DNA from: Cryptomeria japonica
Taxonomy: Eukaryota; Streptophyta; Pinopsida; Cupressales; Cupressaceae
Assembly (NCBI RefSeq): GCF_030272615.1
Contig: NC_081413.1
Coordinates: forward strand, 602,828,709 to 602,892,708
Length of the DNA stretch: 64,000 nucleotides
Direction of reading: 5' to 3'
The translations under genes were made by a program, and so were the position numbers. The notes below the pieces were generated by a model. The model ran no database searches. It was not told the origin of the DNA and saw only the letters and a program-made list of their open reading frames with translations. Shown here piece by piece: positions 11,420 through 23,022 of this stretch; position 1 is the stretch's first letter, and each line of letters opens with the position of its first letter.

Positions 11420-12860
11420 TGCATCAGCCAACTGATCTGCAATAACTTGACCTTTGATAGCTTTATGGTCTACATACTCGATGTCAAATTCACTTAGAAT
11501 CATCACCCATTTGGCCAAGCGACCTGTCAATGCTGCTTTGCTGAGTAAATACTTGAGTGGATCAATCTTTGCAATGAGTTGTACTTTGTGTGTTAACAGA
11601 TAGTGCCTCAGTTTAGTGGCTGCTAAGATTACTGCAAAGCAAGCTCGCTCAATAGGCGTGTAATTGAGTTCATAGCCCACCAGTGTGTGAGAGATGTAGT
11701 AAACAGTACACTCTTTTCCTTGTACATTATGTTGTGCCAGTAGTACACCCAATGTTGTACTTGTTGCTGAGATATAGAGTAACAACGGTCTTCTTGGATC
11801 TGGTGGCATCAGCAATGGTGGATTCATGAGATAGTCTTTAAGTGTCTAAAATGCTTGCTGGCATCAGGCATCCCACTAAAAGCGGATGTTCTTGTGTAGC
11901 AGGTGTATAAATGGGTGACACTTATCAGCCAGTTGTGCAATGAATCTTCGGATGGATTGAAGTCGCCCTTGTAATGTCCTTAGCTGACTGATATTCTTTG
12001 GTGGTGGCATATCCATGATTGCTTTTACCTTTGCTGGGTCAACCTCAATACCTTTTCTTGAGACAATGTATCCTAGAAGCTTCCCAGAGGTTACTCCAAA
12101 GACACATTTCTTTGGGTTGAGTCGAACATGGTATTGTTCCAGTCTATCAAATATTTTATCTAAGATGTGGAGATGCCCTTCTCTGGTGAATGATTTTGCT
12201 AGTAAGTCATCAACATAATCTTCCATCATAGTATGCATCATGTCATGGAAGATAGTAATCATTGCTCTTTGATAGGTTGCTCCTGCATTCTTAAGACCGA
12301 AAGGCATTACATTCTAGCAATATGTGCCCCATGGACATGTGAAGGCTATCTTATGTTGGTCCTCTGGTGTGATCTTTATTTGATTGTATCCTGAAAAGCC
12401 ATCCATGAGTGAAAGCATGGCATGTCCTGCTGTCAGATCCACTATGATGTCAATATTGGGAAGGGGGAAGTCATCCTTAGGACAGGCCTTATTCAGATCT
12501 CTGAAGTCAGTACAAATGCGGATGCCCCCTTTTGGTTTGCCAACAAGCACAATATTGAAGATCCATTCTGCATAATCAATTGGTCTAATGAAACCAACAT
12601 CTAGGAGTTTCTTGAGCTCTATTTTGACTAGCACGGCAATCTGAGGATGCATCTTACGAAGTTTTTGCTTGACAGGTTTGGCTCCTTCTGCTACGGTGAG
12701 GTGATGCATGACTAAATCAGGATCAAGCCCAAGCATTTCTGCATATGACCATGCAAAGTTGATCTGACGCTTCTGGAAGAACTCTATAAATTTAGGTTGT
12801 TCCTCTGGAGTGAGAAGAAATGCCAGATGTATGAGATGAGGATTTTCAGGAGTCCCCACA
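11420..12860 (-). pseudogene. Gypsy-1 reverse transcriptase and first RNase H
   Basis: The canonical pre-RT motif INFAWSYAEM lies near 12740. The RT fingers (KPKGGIRICTDFRDLNKACP), MPFGLKNAGATYQ and the catalytic MEDYVDDLLAKS (YVDD at 12206-12217) follow in order. The linked RNase H carries LLLYISATSTTLGVLL and YTPIERACFAVI. The region copies element RNA into DNA and removes RNA from hybrids. TAG, TGA and TAG codons near 12314 and 11845-11878 interrupt it, without any frameshift. Confidence 0.92.
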
Positions 12861-12895
12861 TTGTACTCTTTGGTTTCCTCGATGAGAATCGTTGA

Positions 12896-14000
12896 TCATT
12901 CCTGTTGTGTACTAGCAGGGAGAATGTCAAACCCTTCATCCTCAGGCACCTCAGAGAGGTTTTCACCATTGGATACGCTCTTTCTTTTTACTTTTGTTGG
13001 ATCAAACAGTACCACAGTGTGGCTTTCACTGGAAGATCCATGTTTTATTGTTATATTTTTGCAGCTGAAAGGTTTGGCATCCGCCCTGAAGTATGTTGCG
13101 CTATTAAGTTCGATGGCGAATCCAGCTTTGTGATCCCCGCTTGGTAGGTTATCCCTTAATTCCAAAAAGTCAATGATGGTCTCATCGTTTTGGAAGAAGT
13201 CAAGACATGGGGGATTTGGTTGGTTCCATTCGATGAGTTCAGGGTGAATAATGGGCATTACTTCATCGATTAGGTTAAGTGTGCTAGATGCATCAGTGAG
13301 GGTTAAGACATTATGGTGAAGGTTGTTAATGGTACTCTCCTTGTCAGAATCAGGCGTAGGATGAGACGTAGGGTTTGTGGAAGATGTTTCCAGTTCAGGA
13401 ACCCATGTGGTCTTTATCTGTGCTTCTCCATAAACAGGGATGTCTTTGCGTGGTGGAGGTAGTGGTGCATCTTCCTCATCTAAAGTGTTAAGCTGTACAG
13501 AATCAAATTCCCACTCATGTGAGTCGGTCTCTGAGTCACTTTCTAGCATCCGATTACTATACCATACTGGGATGTCTTTTGAGTTAAATACTACAGGTGT
13601 GATTGGTTGATGTACCTTTGTAGTGATTGGTGCTGCAGGGCGGTCGATGGGGATAAAAGAATATGGTACTGGGAGTATTGGCAGTGTTGACTTAGTGGCT
13701 TCGGCTGGAACTGTTGGTGCCATAGATGTTGTTGCGGGTTCTGATACAGTTGTTGCTGCTAATGGTGCTACTGATGGGATTACGGGTTCGTTTGGTGGGA
13801 TGAGTGGCATCGGTGATGGTTTTGCTGGGATTTTGAGCCTTGGTGGGGCAGTTGTGATGGTGCCCGATGTTGCTTTGATAATGAAAGGTGTCCTCTTTGC
13901 AATAGGCTGACATAATGGTTTGCTGGGTTTTCCTTTGAATTTGAGTTTAGGAAAGATCTCTTTTTCAAAGCCTAGGCCTGTATTACCTTTGGGCTTTAAT
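12896..14000 (-). pseudogene. Gypsy-1 pre-RT spacer at the start of the pol frame
   Basis: The frame is open from about 14000 to 12896 and joins RT through a single TGA. The first Met is at 13810. The upstream part is rich in Pro, Thr, Ala and Val, the later part is acidic. I see no gag motif, no zinc knuckle and no protease active site. It matches the position of the Gypsy-2 spacer (34527-36120), which lies between protease and RT. The likely reading is that gag and protease were deleted between the primer site and this spacer. Confidence 0.7.
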
Positions 14001-14025
14001 TCCGGCAGTAGTGGTTCATGTCATC

Positions 14026-14049
14026 CTTGTTCACGTCAGGTTCACCAAA
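14026..14049 (-). other. Primer binding site region of Gypsy-1
   Basis: Directly after the 5' LTR the minus strand reads TTTGGTGAACCTGACGTGAA. It has the expected TGG start at the expected place, but I could not match it to a particular tRNA. Confidence 0.55.
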
Positions 14050-15439
14050 TGATGCCCTATAAAATGGACAAGGTTAGTCTAAGAGAAACAACACAAAACA
14101 CACAAGAAAATCGTTAATGTTATTCAATCAAAGACTAATCTAAACAGGCATATCAAGAGAGACACTAAAATCATGCTAATATATCTAACTAGTGAAACAA
14201 AGATAATGAGACATCTCCAAATGCCTCTTAGCATGTTCTTAGCTCCTTCTCCCTTGTTCCTCTCCTCTCCAAGTTCCAAAATAGTGTAGCTCTCAGCAGC
14301 TTTTTGCACTATGGATGCTTATGGAGGATTGAGATTGAACTATTGCTCTAAATGTAAATAAAGAAGCAAATATTAAGTTATTGATACTAAAATGATTGAT
14401 TTTATCCAAAATGACAAGATATTAGTTAATTATGCTAAAATACTCTCTTAAAATGCCTATAGCTTAAATGCATACAAATTTTCAGGATCTAGATTATGAA
14501 GGAATGAGCTCTATTTATAGGAAAAATGGAGCAATGGATGGTTGAGATTGAGTAATCTCAACAAGGGTCGGGATTGAATGATTTCAAATCCATGTGAGGG
14601 ATTTCAACCCAATCCCAGGATGACAAGTGTCAATGTGAGATAGGTTGAGAGGGGAGGGAATAAGCATTAAATGCTTGATATGACTTTGGAAGTTAAAGTC
14701 AAGGTTAGTTGAATGAATAAACTCTTTATTCAAAGAATAAAGCTTTTATCCAATGGATAAATTCTTGTGCAAATGTGAAAAGGATGAATATGGTCAAAAC
14801 AATAAATGTTTGGGGGGACAAGTTTGAAATAACCATAAATGGTTATGTAAGAGCCATAAATGGTCATGTAAGAGCCATTAGTGGTCTTGGAAGACTTTGC
14901 TGGTTAATTTGTTGAACACACAAAGCATTAAATGATTTTCAAAGACTTTGGAGTCTTTGAGAAGTGACTCCATTTTGCTTAGGAATGTGACAATAATTAG
15001 GGGATGGATTAGGCTAATTAGGAAGGGGTTAGAAGAATCTAGAAGGGGATTAGATTTTTGCAAGTGGATTTGGTGGGTGAGGGAAAATAGGATTTTATTA
15101 AAAATAAAAATTCATTTATTTCAATAAATGTGTGCAAGTTGCATTTGTAGGAAAATGCAAGTGGGGTGGGGATAATGATTTAAATAAATGTTTTATTTAA
15201 TTTATTTAAAAGAGGAAAAAGGGATTTTAATTAAATAAATAGATTTTATTTATTTAATTGATTTGAATTTGATTTAATGAATTAATTAAAATAAATTGAA
15301 TAATTTATTTAATTAATAGAAGAATGTTTGGAGATGAATTAATTAAATATTTATTTAATTAACTGATGACTAGTGGATTTTTAATCAAATAAATAGCGAA
15401 TATTTATTTAATTAAGCTGGACAGATTTGTGTGACTACA
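14050..15439 (-). repeat. 5' LTR of Gypsy-1
   Basis: It is nearly identical to 3226-4616. Differences are mostly single transitions. The TATA box is at about 14509-14521 on the minus strand. Confidence 0.92.
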
Positions 15440-15559
15440 GATAATAATATCAAAAATTCTCATATTACAACTTGAAATGCAAAACTCTCTTACCATACAC
15501 TCTTCAAGGGGTCCGGAAGTAGATTTACCAATATGCTCCCCTTAGGCTTGTTGAAAAGC

Positions 15560-16855
15560 TCAGTTAACCGGTGTAGCAATCTCCACACTCTGAGAAGGGT
15601 TTGATTCTTCTGTTGGCTTGTCCTCACTTTTATTCTTCCAAATCATATTCATCCCTGCTCTAGTTTCTTCAACATCAACCTTCTTCTTTCCTTTCTTATC
15701 TTCAGAGTGATTTACCAGTTTGTTCTTCTTAGTTTTGCAAAACTTGGCAATGTGTCCTGGTTTATGGCAATGATAGCATGCCATCCCAGATGCTCTCCAA
15801 GGTCTTGCATTACCTCTTGCTATCCTTCTCCGATAGTTCATAGCCACATGTCCATAGTTATTGAAAATTGTCCAAATCACATTTGTTACCTTTTCCATTT
15901 CATAGGGACTGAACCGGTTGATAGAGGGTTTTTGCCAGTTCATGTTTCTCCGGTTGTCATAGGTCCTTCTCCAGTCACCGGTAGGTCTTGGATTCATGTG
16001 AGGTGCCAGATTGTTCGCTCCATATCTACATTAAACTGATCTATGTAAATACATATTGCATGTGTAACAATGACCTTTAAATCTTCTAGACACATATCTA
16101 GTATTAGCATTATAGCCTGTGTTCTCATTAGATCTTCTTCTACACACATTAGCAGTATGTCCAGGTTTGTGACAGATAAAGCAAACAGGTTTGAAAGCTT
16201 TCTTACAGGTAGGCTTCTTAGTCTTCGGAGCATTTTTACCTTTATGCATGTTGCTCTTGGTACCGAAAGATTCTCCTTTCTCAGATGTATTGAATCCTAA
16301 TCCAGATGTGTCACCTTTCATCCTCTAAGATTGGATCTGTTCATCTAGCATAGAGGAACTCTTATTGAATTCGTCAAGTTTCTCATTAGCCTCAATAAGC
16401 TCTTTGGTAAGATCTTCATTATGCTTTGTAAGAGTCTCTCTAAGAGACATTGCCATCTCAAGATCTAACTGTAATGCTTCTTTTTCTTCCTTCTCCTCAT
16501 GCCAGTGTTCATGCAAAGCTACATTCTCCTGCTTGATCTTAGAAATCTCATGATCTTTCTCTTTGATTAGGTCTTCAGCTGCCCTCCTTGCTTCAAGTTC
16601 TTGACTCATACAGATTGTTAGGGCTTGAAGTTCTCTCCTCAGGTTTAGCTTTTCACCATTCAGTTTCTCCACTTCTTCAGCCAGTGCATCAATGTTGGCC
16701 TCATCTGAAGAATTATTGTCGAAGATCTCCAATAATTATTTAATCAACTCTCTCCTTTTTACTTGTGAAGCCTTAAATCTACCTCTCAGGGTTTCAAGCT
16801 CTTCCTCAGTTGCATCAAGTACTATAGCCATCTCTCTATAACTCATATTCCCCAT
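15560..16855 (-). pseudogene. Copia-1 gag-like protein with coiled coil and two zinc knuckles
   Basis: One frame of 432 codons starts at 16855 (MGNMSYREMAIV). Residues 45-175 form a long charged heptad-rich coiled coil. A knuckle CFICHKPGHTANVC lies at about 16143-16186 and a second, CYHCHKPGHIAKFC, at about 15737-15782. A half-knuckle (CYTCNMYLH) lies between them. Three stops interrupt the frame, near 16733 (TAA), 16322 (TAG) and 16031 (TAA), with no frameshift. Gag proteins coat element RNA in virus-like particles. The usual Copia gag N-terminal domain is not obvious, so this may be a special packaging protein. Gypsy-1 is inserted just downstream. Confidence 0.75.
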
Positions 16856-16899
16856 AATGGCTTTATGGTTTCCTTCCAAGCAATTAAGCCTTAAGGAAG

Positions 16900-16917
16900 T
16901 TAGGCTTTGATATCAAT
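16900..16917 (-). other. Primer binding site of Copia-1
   Basis: Directly after the 5' LTR the minus strand reads TTGATATCAAAGCC, a diverged form of the initiator-methionine tRNA site TGGTATCAGAGC common in plant Copia elements. Confidence 0.75.
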
Positions 16918-19182
16918 TGATAGACTTATAAAGCACTAAGAGGGGGGGTGAATCAGTGATAGCAAACACAATAACACTTTAAACCCAGATCGGTAAAAAT
17001 GATTAACCAGTTTACTTAAGACTTTGCATGCAATCCAAAGTGATATAAAAGCATTCACAACAAGTAAAACATTCACCATAACACAAGTGTTTATACATGG
17101 AAAACCCAACTGGGAAAAACCACGGTGAGATGGGACTCACAAGTTAACTATCTGCAGAAATAGGTAACTGATTGGTTAAGGTCTGCAAAGTGCTCTGCTA
17201 GGAGCGAATCCTATTAAAGATCCCAAAGCCCCATTAGGAGCTATACCCAATTAAAGGTAATACCTTGTTAGGAGTAACCTCGGTAGAGGATTTCAAATCC
17301 AAACTAATGGATCACCTGGTTAGAGGATTTGTACAATGAAGCTTGTTAGAGCTTACCCGGTTAGGGGTGTAGACACTTAAAAATAATTATTTTAATTATT
17401 TTTAATTCCTCACATAATTAATTAATTAATTATGTTAATTCAAATTCCTCTCAATATTAATTAAATATAATTAATATTGTCACTATAGCATATGATTGAT
17501 TTGTTTAATAAATCAATCCCTTTCTTTATTCTTCTAAAAAAATCAAATCCTCACAAATCTTCCTCTTAGCTAATTAATTTCAATTAATTAGTTAACCTAC
17601 ATGATTCCTACATATCATCTTCTTAATTCATTCTTCTAGAAACTCCCTAAACTCACTTAACATTATTCTTCTAATTTTTTATTCCCTCCACTCATTCTCT
17701 CTCCTAGTCAAATTCTCCTACAAATATTAATCCCACCTAACATTTTCTCTAATCCCCCTCCTAATGAGTCGTTAATGGTTAATCATCATGATTAGCCACA
17801 AAGTCAACTCTTTGTCCTTTTCATCCAGCCACTAGTTTTAAATGCTCTTTTCCTAGGTGAATGTAAGATTTTCGAAATCACACATTCCTCTAGGCATCCC
17901 CTCTCCCAAGGAATTTTTAATTCCTTTTTATTCCTCCAATCCCCATGATATCCTTTTTTGGAGAATTTTTAATTCCTCCAATGCATCTTGTGGAGTGTGG
18001 AGATACAAAATGTCTTTAAGGCATATTTCTTGGTCTCCACACCCTCTCTTGGACCTTGTGTGAGCTCACAAGTAAATCTTAGCCCTTCATCTTGAATTCA
18101 TCCTAGCCATCCGTTTTCCTCTCCTCTTCCTATAAAATAGGGCTCCATCCCTTCATTCAAAACACCTTGAAATCCAGTAAGTTTATGCTACCCTTTTGAG
18201 CCCAAGAAATCATCTTGGCAATTTGATCATCTCATCCTTATCATTTTTCAAATCCATTTCATTTGTGCACAACATTGGAGAGCCATCCACATCTAGCAAT
18301 CAAAGGAGCACATCAAGTGGAGCATTATCAAGGGGCGCCTTCACTTCATCAAGCTCAATCTGAAGGAGAAGGTAAAATAGCAAGGTGAAATGGTCTTTTA
18401 ATGATATTTTAGCATTCTGCATGTTTATTTCGTTATGTTTTGATCATTTTACCTTCAAATCTATTTTCCCCTCTTCAAGGGGATTTAACTGTTGTAGTGA
18501 TTAGAAAACAACATGTGGTATGATCTAGGAATAGCACATCTTGCTTGTATAGATCCTTTTCTGCTCACTCAATACTGCATCACCAACATACTCTGCAACT
18601 CCTTCAATAAATCGCATCAACTCTAACTCATAATATCACTTGTATCTTGCATTACAAAATAACTCATCACAATGTCTTTTTATAGACATTAGATTCTATG
18701 TCGGCTCAAGTACCTCATCACAATTTCCTAGGTACAGTGTATCTGGACAATCTTCCATAACTCATCACAAATCACCCCCAAAAATGTTGGTTAGAGATAA
18801 CTCATCATGACTAGTGATAACTCATCACACAATCAATGAAACCAGTTGGAACACCGATACCGGTTAAGTGTTAACCGCTTCCCGCTCATAGATCGATTGT
18901 CCTCCATTCACTTCCTTGCCTTTCTTCATTGTATCTTGAAACTGGTGCCAGTAGAATTGACCAAAATCAATTGTCTTTCCTACAAATATCGATTATCTAC
19001 ATATATCTGTTAGACTTCTCTATACATATGATACCGGTTTGCAAGACAAAGACTTAGGAGTAGTACCGGTTTGACTTAACTAAGATGGCTATGACAATAT
19101 GAACATATGTGTGTGTGTGAATATGTGCCATCAATGACAACACATAAAGTCATCCATTACAAAAATCATCATCAAGCCAACA
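16918..19182 (-). repeat. 5' LTR of Copia-1, interrupted by a solo LTR
   Basis: It aligns with 127-1222 except for the block 17363-18482. The run of seven G at the edge, the leader hairpin (17096-17140), the TATA-like box (18674-18686) and the TG and CA ends are all present. Confidence 0.9.
17368..18477 (+). mobile_element. Solo LTR inserted in the Copia-1 5' LTR
   Basis: It begins TGTAGACACT and ends CTCTTCA, and is flanked by agggg at 17363-17367 and 18478-18482. A TATA box (TATAAAATAG) lies at 18131-18140. Removing it and one duplication restores alignment with the left Copia-1 LTR. The AT-rich start resembles Gypsy LTRs. No internal sequence remains, so it is the product of LTR-LTR recombination. 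Confidence 0.9.
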
Positions 19183-19909
19183 GTTTGAGAATGTTAAGCT
19201 GACATGTGGGAAGCATGTGGACAATTTGTTTTGGTCTACATGATTGGTTTGGATCAGATTGAGCCAACTTGGGTAACATGTTTCATTTGCGTGTTATGCA
19301 TTTTTTGGCCGACATGAAATAGATCTAATTTGATGTTGCAGATATATATGAGTGATTGATATGATCATTTTTTATAGTGGTGGATATGTGTGAAGTGTGT
19401 ATGAGCGATTATGTGTAGTTTCACATGTGCGGTTTAAGGATTTGTGCTTCGGAATATAGCAGAACATCATAACAGAGCAATGTTGCAAAACAGAGTATTT
19501 TGTGCTTAACTGGAACTATTTTTTGCATTTGTAGATGTTGTTTATCAGTTCAGACATTCCAATTATTACCTGTAATCATTTTGTAAGGCAGTGATCCTTT
19601 CGAGGTTGTAGCCCTTATTATAATTTGAGCAGTGAGCTCTGGGAAGTGTGCATGAATGCATGTGCATTCCCCTCATGTAATATTATTATACTTCTAATAA
19701 GGTATATTAATATTGTGGATCTAAATTCCACCGTGGTTTTTCCCTTAACCGGGTTTCCATGTAAATCTTTGTGTTGTGGTTTTTTGCTTTATTTTTTTAC
19801 ACTCTACTTTTATTCATTTGCATTAAGTGGCTTAAAGGACAGATTAAGAATGTTAAAAATTGCAGAATATTGATTCACCCCCACCTCTCAGTGTTCCTTG
19901 ATTCAAACA
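19183..19909 (+). mobile_element. Right piece of the outer Copia-type LTR
   Basis: The piece ends with TTCACCCCCACCTCTCAGTG and then CAAACA, matching the U5 end of Copia LTRs. The shared core appears in sense orientation at 19730-19760 (CCGTGGTTTTTCCC then GGGTTTCCATG). No primer site follows, so it is probably a solo LTR. Confidence 0.65.
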
Positions 19910-20962
19910 TCAGCATCAATCTATCATGAGAATAAATATAATGTACACACAAATTTACAACAATAAAAACCCCAATCAAAATAGATCACCAAACAAATAG
20001 CACAGGCTAATAGAATCTAGTGCAACAAAAATCTTTGCAAATATAATAAGGAGACACTACAAAACAAATGCACAATAAAAAATTCACTTCTCTAATCAGT
20101 GTTGTGGTGAACAAAGAGCAAGAAATAAAATGATTAGGCCCAACATATAATATGAGTATGCCTTGTCTCTTTAAATCTTAAGATGCTTTGATCAATAGAT
20201 AAAAATTGTTGATCTCTAGTATGTACACTAGATCCAAGTTGTAGCCTAAATCGAAGCCTACCAAGAAGAATAGCTATCCACAAAAAAACCTTCACAAAAG
20301 GAACAATGCTTATGAAAGGAGAAACTCAGACCAATATTGTACTGGTTCAACCTAGGACAAAGCGCAATGAGAATAGGTGAGTTGAGTCGACAGGAGATGT
20401 TTCCACAACTCAAAAAAAATTATGGCCCCAATATATAGAGATATGGCTCCAATAGAGTATTGAAATCTAGCACAACCACATGGTAGTAAGGACATCACCT
20501 AATATCGAATAGGATTTTCCAATATAGAAATGTCATCGGAATAAATGGAAATCATAGATATTAATGTGTTTGTTCATTAATAAATCTTGCCATGTGTATT
20601 TTGTCATGGACTCTATCACCAAAATAAGCCTCAACATAATAAGGGAATCATAGCCTAAGCAATATGCAGGCCAAAGATATCGATCCAGATCATGCCAATA
20701 AGAAAAAACTATTAGCAAAGAATGTGAATGTCATATGCACCAAATTATAATGGTGTTGAGCACCAAATTATAATGGTGTTGATTGCCAAAAACTTCAATT
20801 GCAAAAATACCAAGTAGAAATATGGGATCGGTTATTAATTCAAAGCCCCAAATGACGAGCGTCTCCAACTGCAAATCAAATCACCTAGAAACTAACCTCA
20901 ACAAAGCTAATGGATACCCACAAATATGTAGAAGGAGATGTACGAAGGCTACTTTGATACCA
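19910..20962. other. Gene-free stretch left of the 331-bp LTR
   Basis: AT-rich sequence without a supported reading frame. The last 15 bases (ggctactttgatacca) read on the minus strand as a Copia primer site, so part of this may be decayed internal sequence of a small minus-strand element. Confidence 0.5.
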
Positions 20963-21293
20963 TGTTGGAGCAAAACTCCATTACCAAGAACACAACGTGC
21001 AATATAAACTTCATATAGAGAAATAGATATTTAACCAAAGAGATGAACTAATTTTGAGATTAGAAATAATGTACATAAGTCTTGCTTATAAAGCCAAAGG
21101 TGGTAGGTAGGAGATCACATGATATGTACATGTGTCTCAATCAGATGTGAGTGTAGATAGAGACAACTAGCATCAACTACTTGGCTATAAAATATAAAGT
21201 AAACGATATTCACCTAGATGTAAAACATGAAATGATGATGCCTAAGTACACTTAAGCATGAGTAAATAGAATAAATCCTTATTTAATCCAACA
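20963..21293 (-). mobile_element. Lone 331-bp Copia-like LTR with primer site
   Basis: It begins TGTTGG and ends CCAACA, perfect 6-bp inverted ends. Immediately left, the minus strand reads TGGTATCAAAGTAGCC, close to the initiator-methionine primer site, so this is a 5' LTR read leftward. I found no partner LTR in the window. Confidence 0.65.
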
Positions 21294-23022
21294 AAAAAAG
21301 TAAAAAGTTATGTCACATTTTAGGCCAACTTATCAACACAAGTGAATTTAAGTATTTTTTTGAAGAAAATATTTTTTTGTCAAATATATGATCTAGATAG
21401 AATCATTTTAGCTAAGTTAGATATGGTCTACAACTTTCTCAATTGGAAGTGTGTACTAAATACAATTTTTTATACCACTCTAGATCCAGTTACCAAAAAA
21501 AAACTTAAAAACTCAATTTTTTAACAACTCTTACTCTTATAAATAATTTTTTTTTTAAATCTAAAAATAATATTTTGTAGATCTATAAGCGATTTTTTTT
21601 AAATATATATCTTTTATATTTTGATTAATTTTTATAGTTTATAGATTATTTAAATTGAAAGTAGTCATCAACTCACTAAAATATAAGGTTGATTATCTTG
21701 TCAAGGAAAATAACTAAAACTTATTTATATTTTTTGAAAAAAAAAAAAATGATGAAGTGGAGAACGGAATCTATGTCAAGATAATATAATTCTATTCTAT
21801 TTTGGATAAATAATTAAGGCAAAAGGTGACAACAAATAGAAACCTTATATTTCAGTACTTGTAGGTTTTCAAATTTATTTAAAAATGTATTTATAAAAAT
21901 GCTAAAAAAATATATCCATGCACTAAAGTTTCAAGGTATCAATACACATAAAAATTAAAGATAAAAGGATAAGATTTACTATTTAAAGAGTAGCTTTCCC
22001 TGTAACTTTAATTATTTTATCAACAACTAAATTTTAGTGTTTATTTTATAAAAAACTATATTCAAATAATTTTTTATTTTTTCTAAAAAGTTACAAACAT
22101 AAAATACAATAAAAATATATATTTTACTAGTTTACATCATTTCAAAATTTAAAACATATGTCACTTTCTAGTGATTTAATTTAAAAAACTGAATCAATTT
22201 TGGTCATTTCATTTATAAAAGTGTCACACAATTTTGTACGTTTTCCCTTGATCAATTTAAAATCCATTATATATACTAAAAAGGGAAGTTGGTTGTTGAT
22301 GTGGTTTGTAATTGGAGCTTAAAGTGTAGAGATTGGACCTACTAGTTTTATTAGAGTCTTCCCCCAAAAATTAAAAAAAATCATTGCTAATGAAAAATTA
22401 CAAGCTAATACATTTAAGAAGAAAAATTGATAGCTCAACCACAAGATTAAGGCCCAAAATGAATTTACAAGGCAAGAGAGATAAGAGTGGCAAAGAGTTG
22501 ACATGTGGCTTCATTTCACATAGAAATAAAGTTAAAAGGAAGAATATTAGAAGGGTTTGTGAAAACTAGCCACGTGGCGAAAAAAAGAAAAAGGGGAAGA
22601 CCAAGAAACACCTAATGTTGGTTGGGAGGTATAAAAGGAGCCAAAGTAATTTTTATTTAAATATGAGGACTTATTGAGAGGGAGATTACATGCTACGTGT
22701 CTTCCTTTAATTGTGTTGCAAAGCTAGAAGGGGATAATCTCATAATTGTTTGTGTAACTTTCCACATAGAAAGAGGAAAAGGAAGGAAAAGACCAAAAGA
22801 ACTAATAATTATAGATTGACCTTTTTGGCTTGCCAAATCAAAATAACCACAAAGTCCTTTCTCAAAGATTGGGGAATTGACTACTTGCCACGTGACACTA
22901 AAGCGAGTTGGCATAATAATATAAAGGAGATATTTATGAAGTTATTCTCAAAGTTGAAAAGAAAGATAGGACAAGTCAAGATTATGTGCCTAGGGTTTTA
23001 TTTCTTTCAATGATCTCAAATG
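21294..23022. other. AT-rich gene-free stretch with promoter-like words
   Basis: 21294-22270 is very AT-rich and shows nothing. Around 22500-22950, ACGTG words recur: CCACGTGGC near 22570, CTACGTGTC near 22692 and CCACGTGAC near 22887. A clean TATAAAAGG lies at 22631-22639, about 60 bp after the first. No credible reading frame follows it. It could be a decayed LTR promoter. Confidence 0.4.

Larger units (their letters stand above)
3226..15439 (-). mobile_element. Gypsy-1: Tat-lineage Ty3/Gypsy element without gag and protease
   Basis: Two LTRs (3226-4616 and 14050-15439) are flanked by a perfect 5-bp duplication, gataa at 3221-3225 and 15440-15444. I count only about 20 LTR differences in 1,390 bp by eye, so the insertion is fairly young. 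The internal part holds a minus-strand pol frame (RT, RNase H, second RNase H, integrase) and a plus-strand PMD gene between pol and the 3' LTR. The pol frame begins about 50 bp after the primer site, and no gag or protease is present. The element sits inside Copia-1. Confidence 0.92.
127..19182 (-). mobile_element. Copia-1: non-autonomous Ty1/Copia-type LTR element, interrupted
   Basis: The element starts with TG and ends with CA, has two related LTRs (127-1222 and 16918-19182), a polypurine tract beside the left LTR and a primer site beside the right LTR. It is flanked by gttcg and gtttg, a 5-bp target duplication with one difference. After removal of Gypsy-1 and the solo LTR, only about 3.5 kb of internal sequence remains. 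This codes for a gag-like protein and a second unknown ORF, with no protease, integrase or RT. It therefore must have been moved by enzymes from a relative. Confidence 0.85.

Noticed and set aside
13623-13910. Plus-strand frame rich in Gly, Ala and Val
   Set aside because: It is the reverse of the Pro/Thr-rich pol spacer, which carries the better supported frame.
22384-23013. Small basic plus-strand frames
   Set aside because: They are short and have no motif or coding signal, although a TATA box lies nearby.
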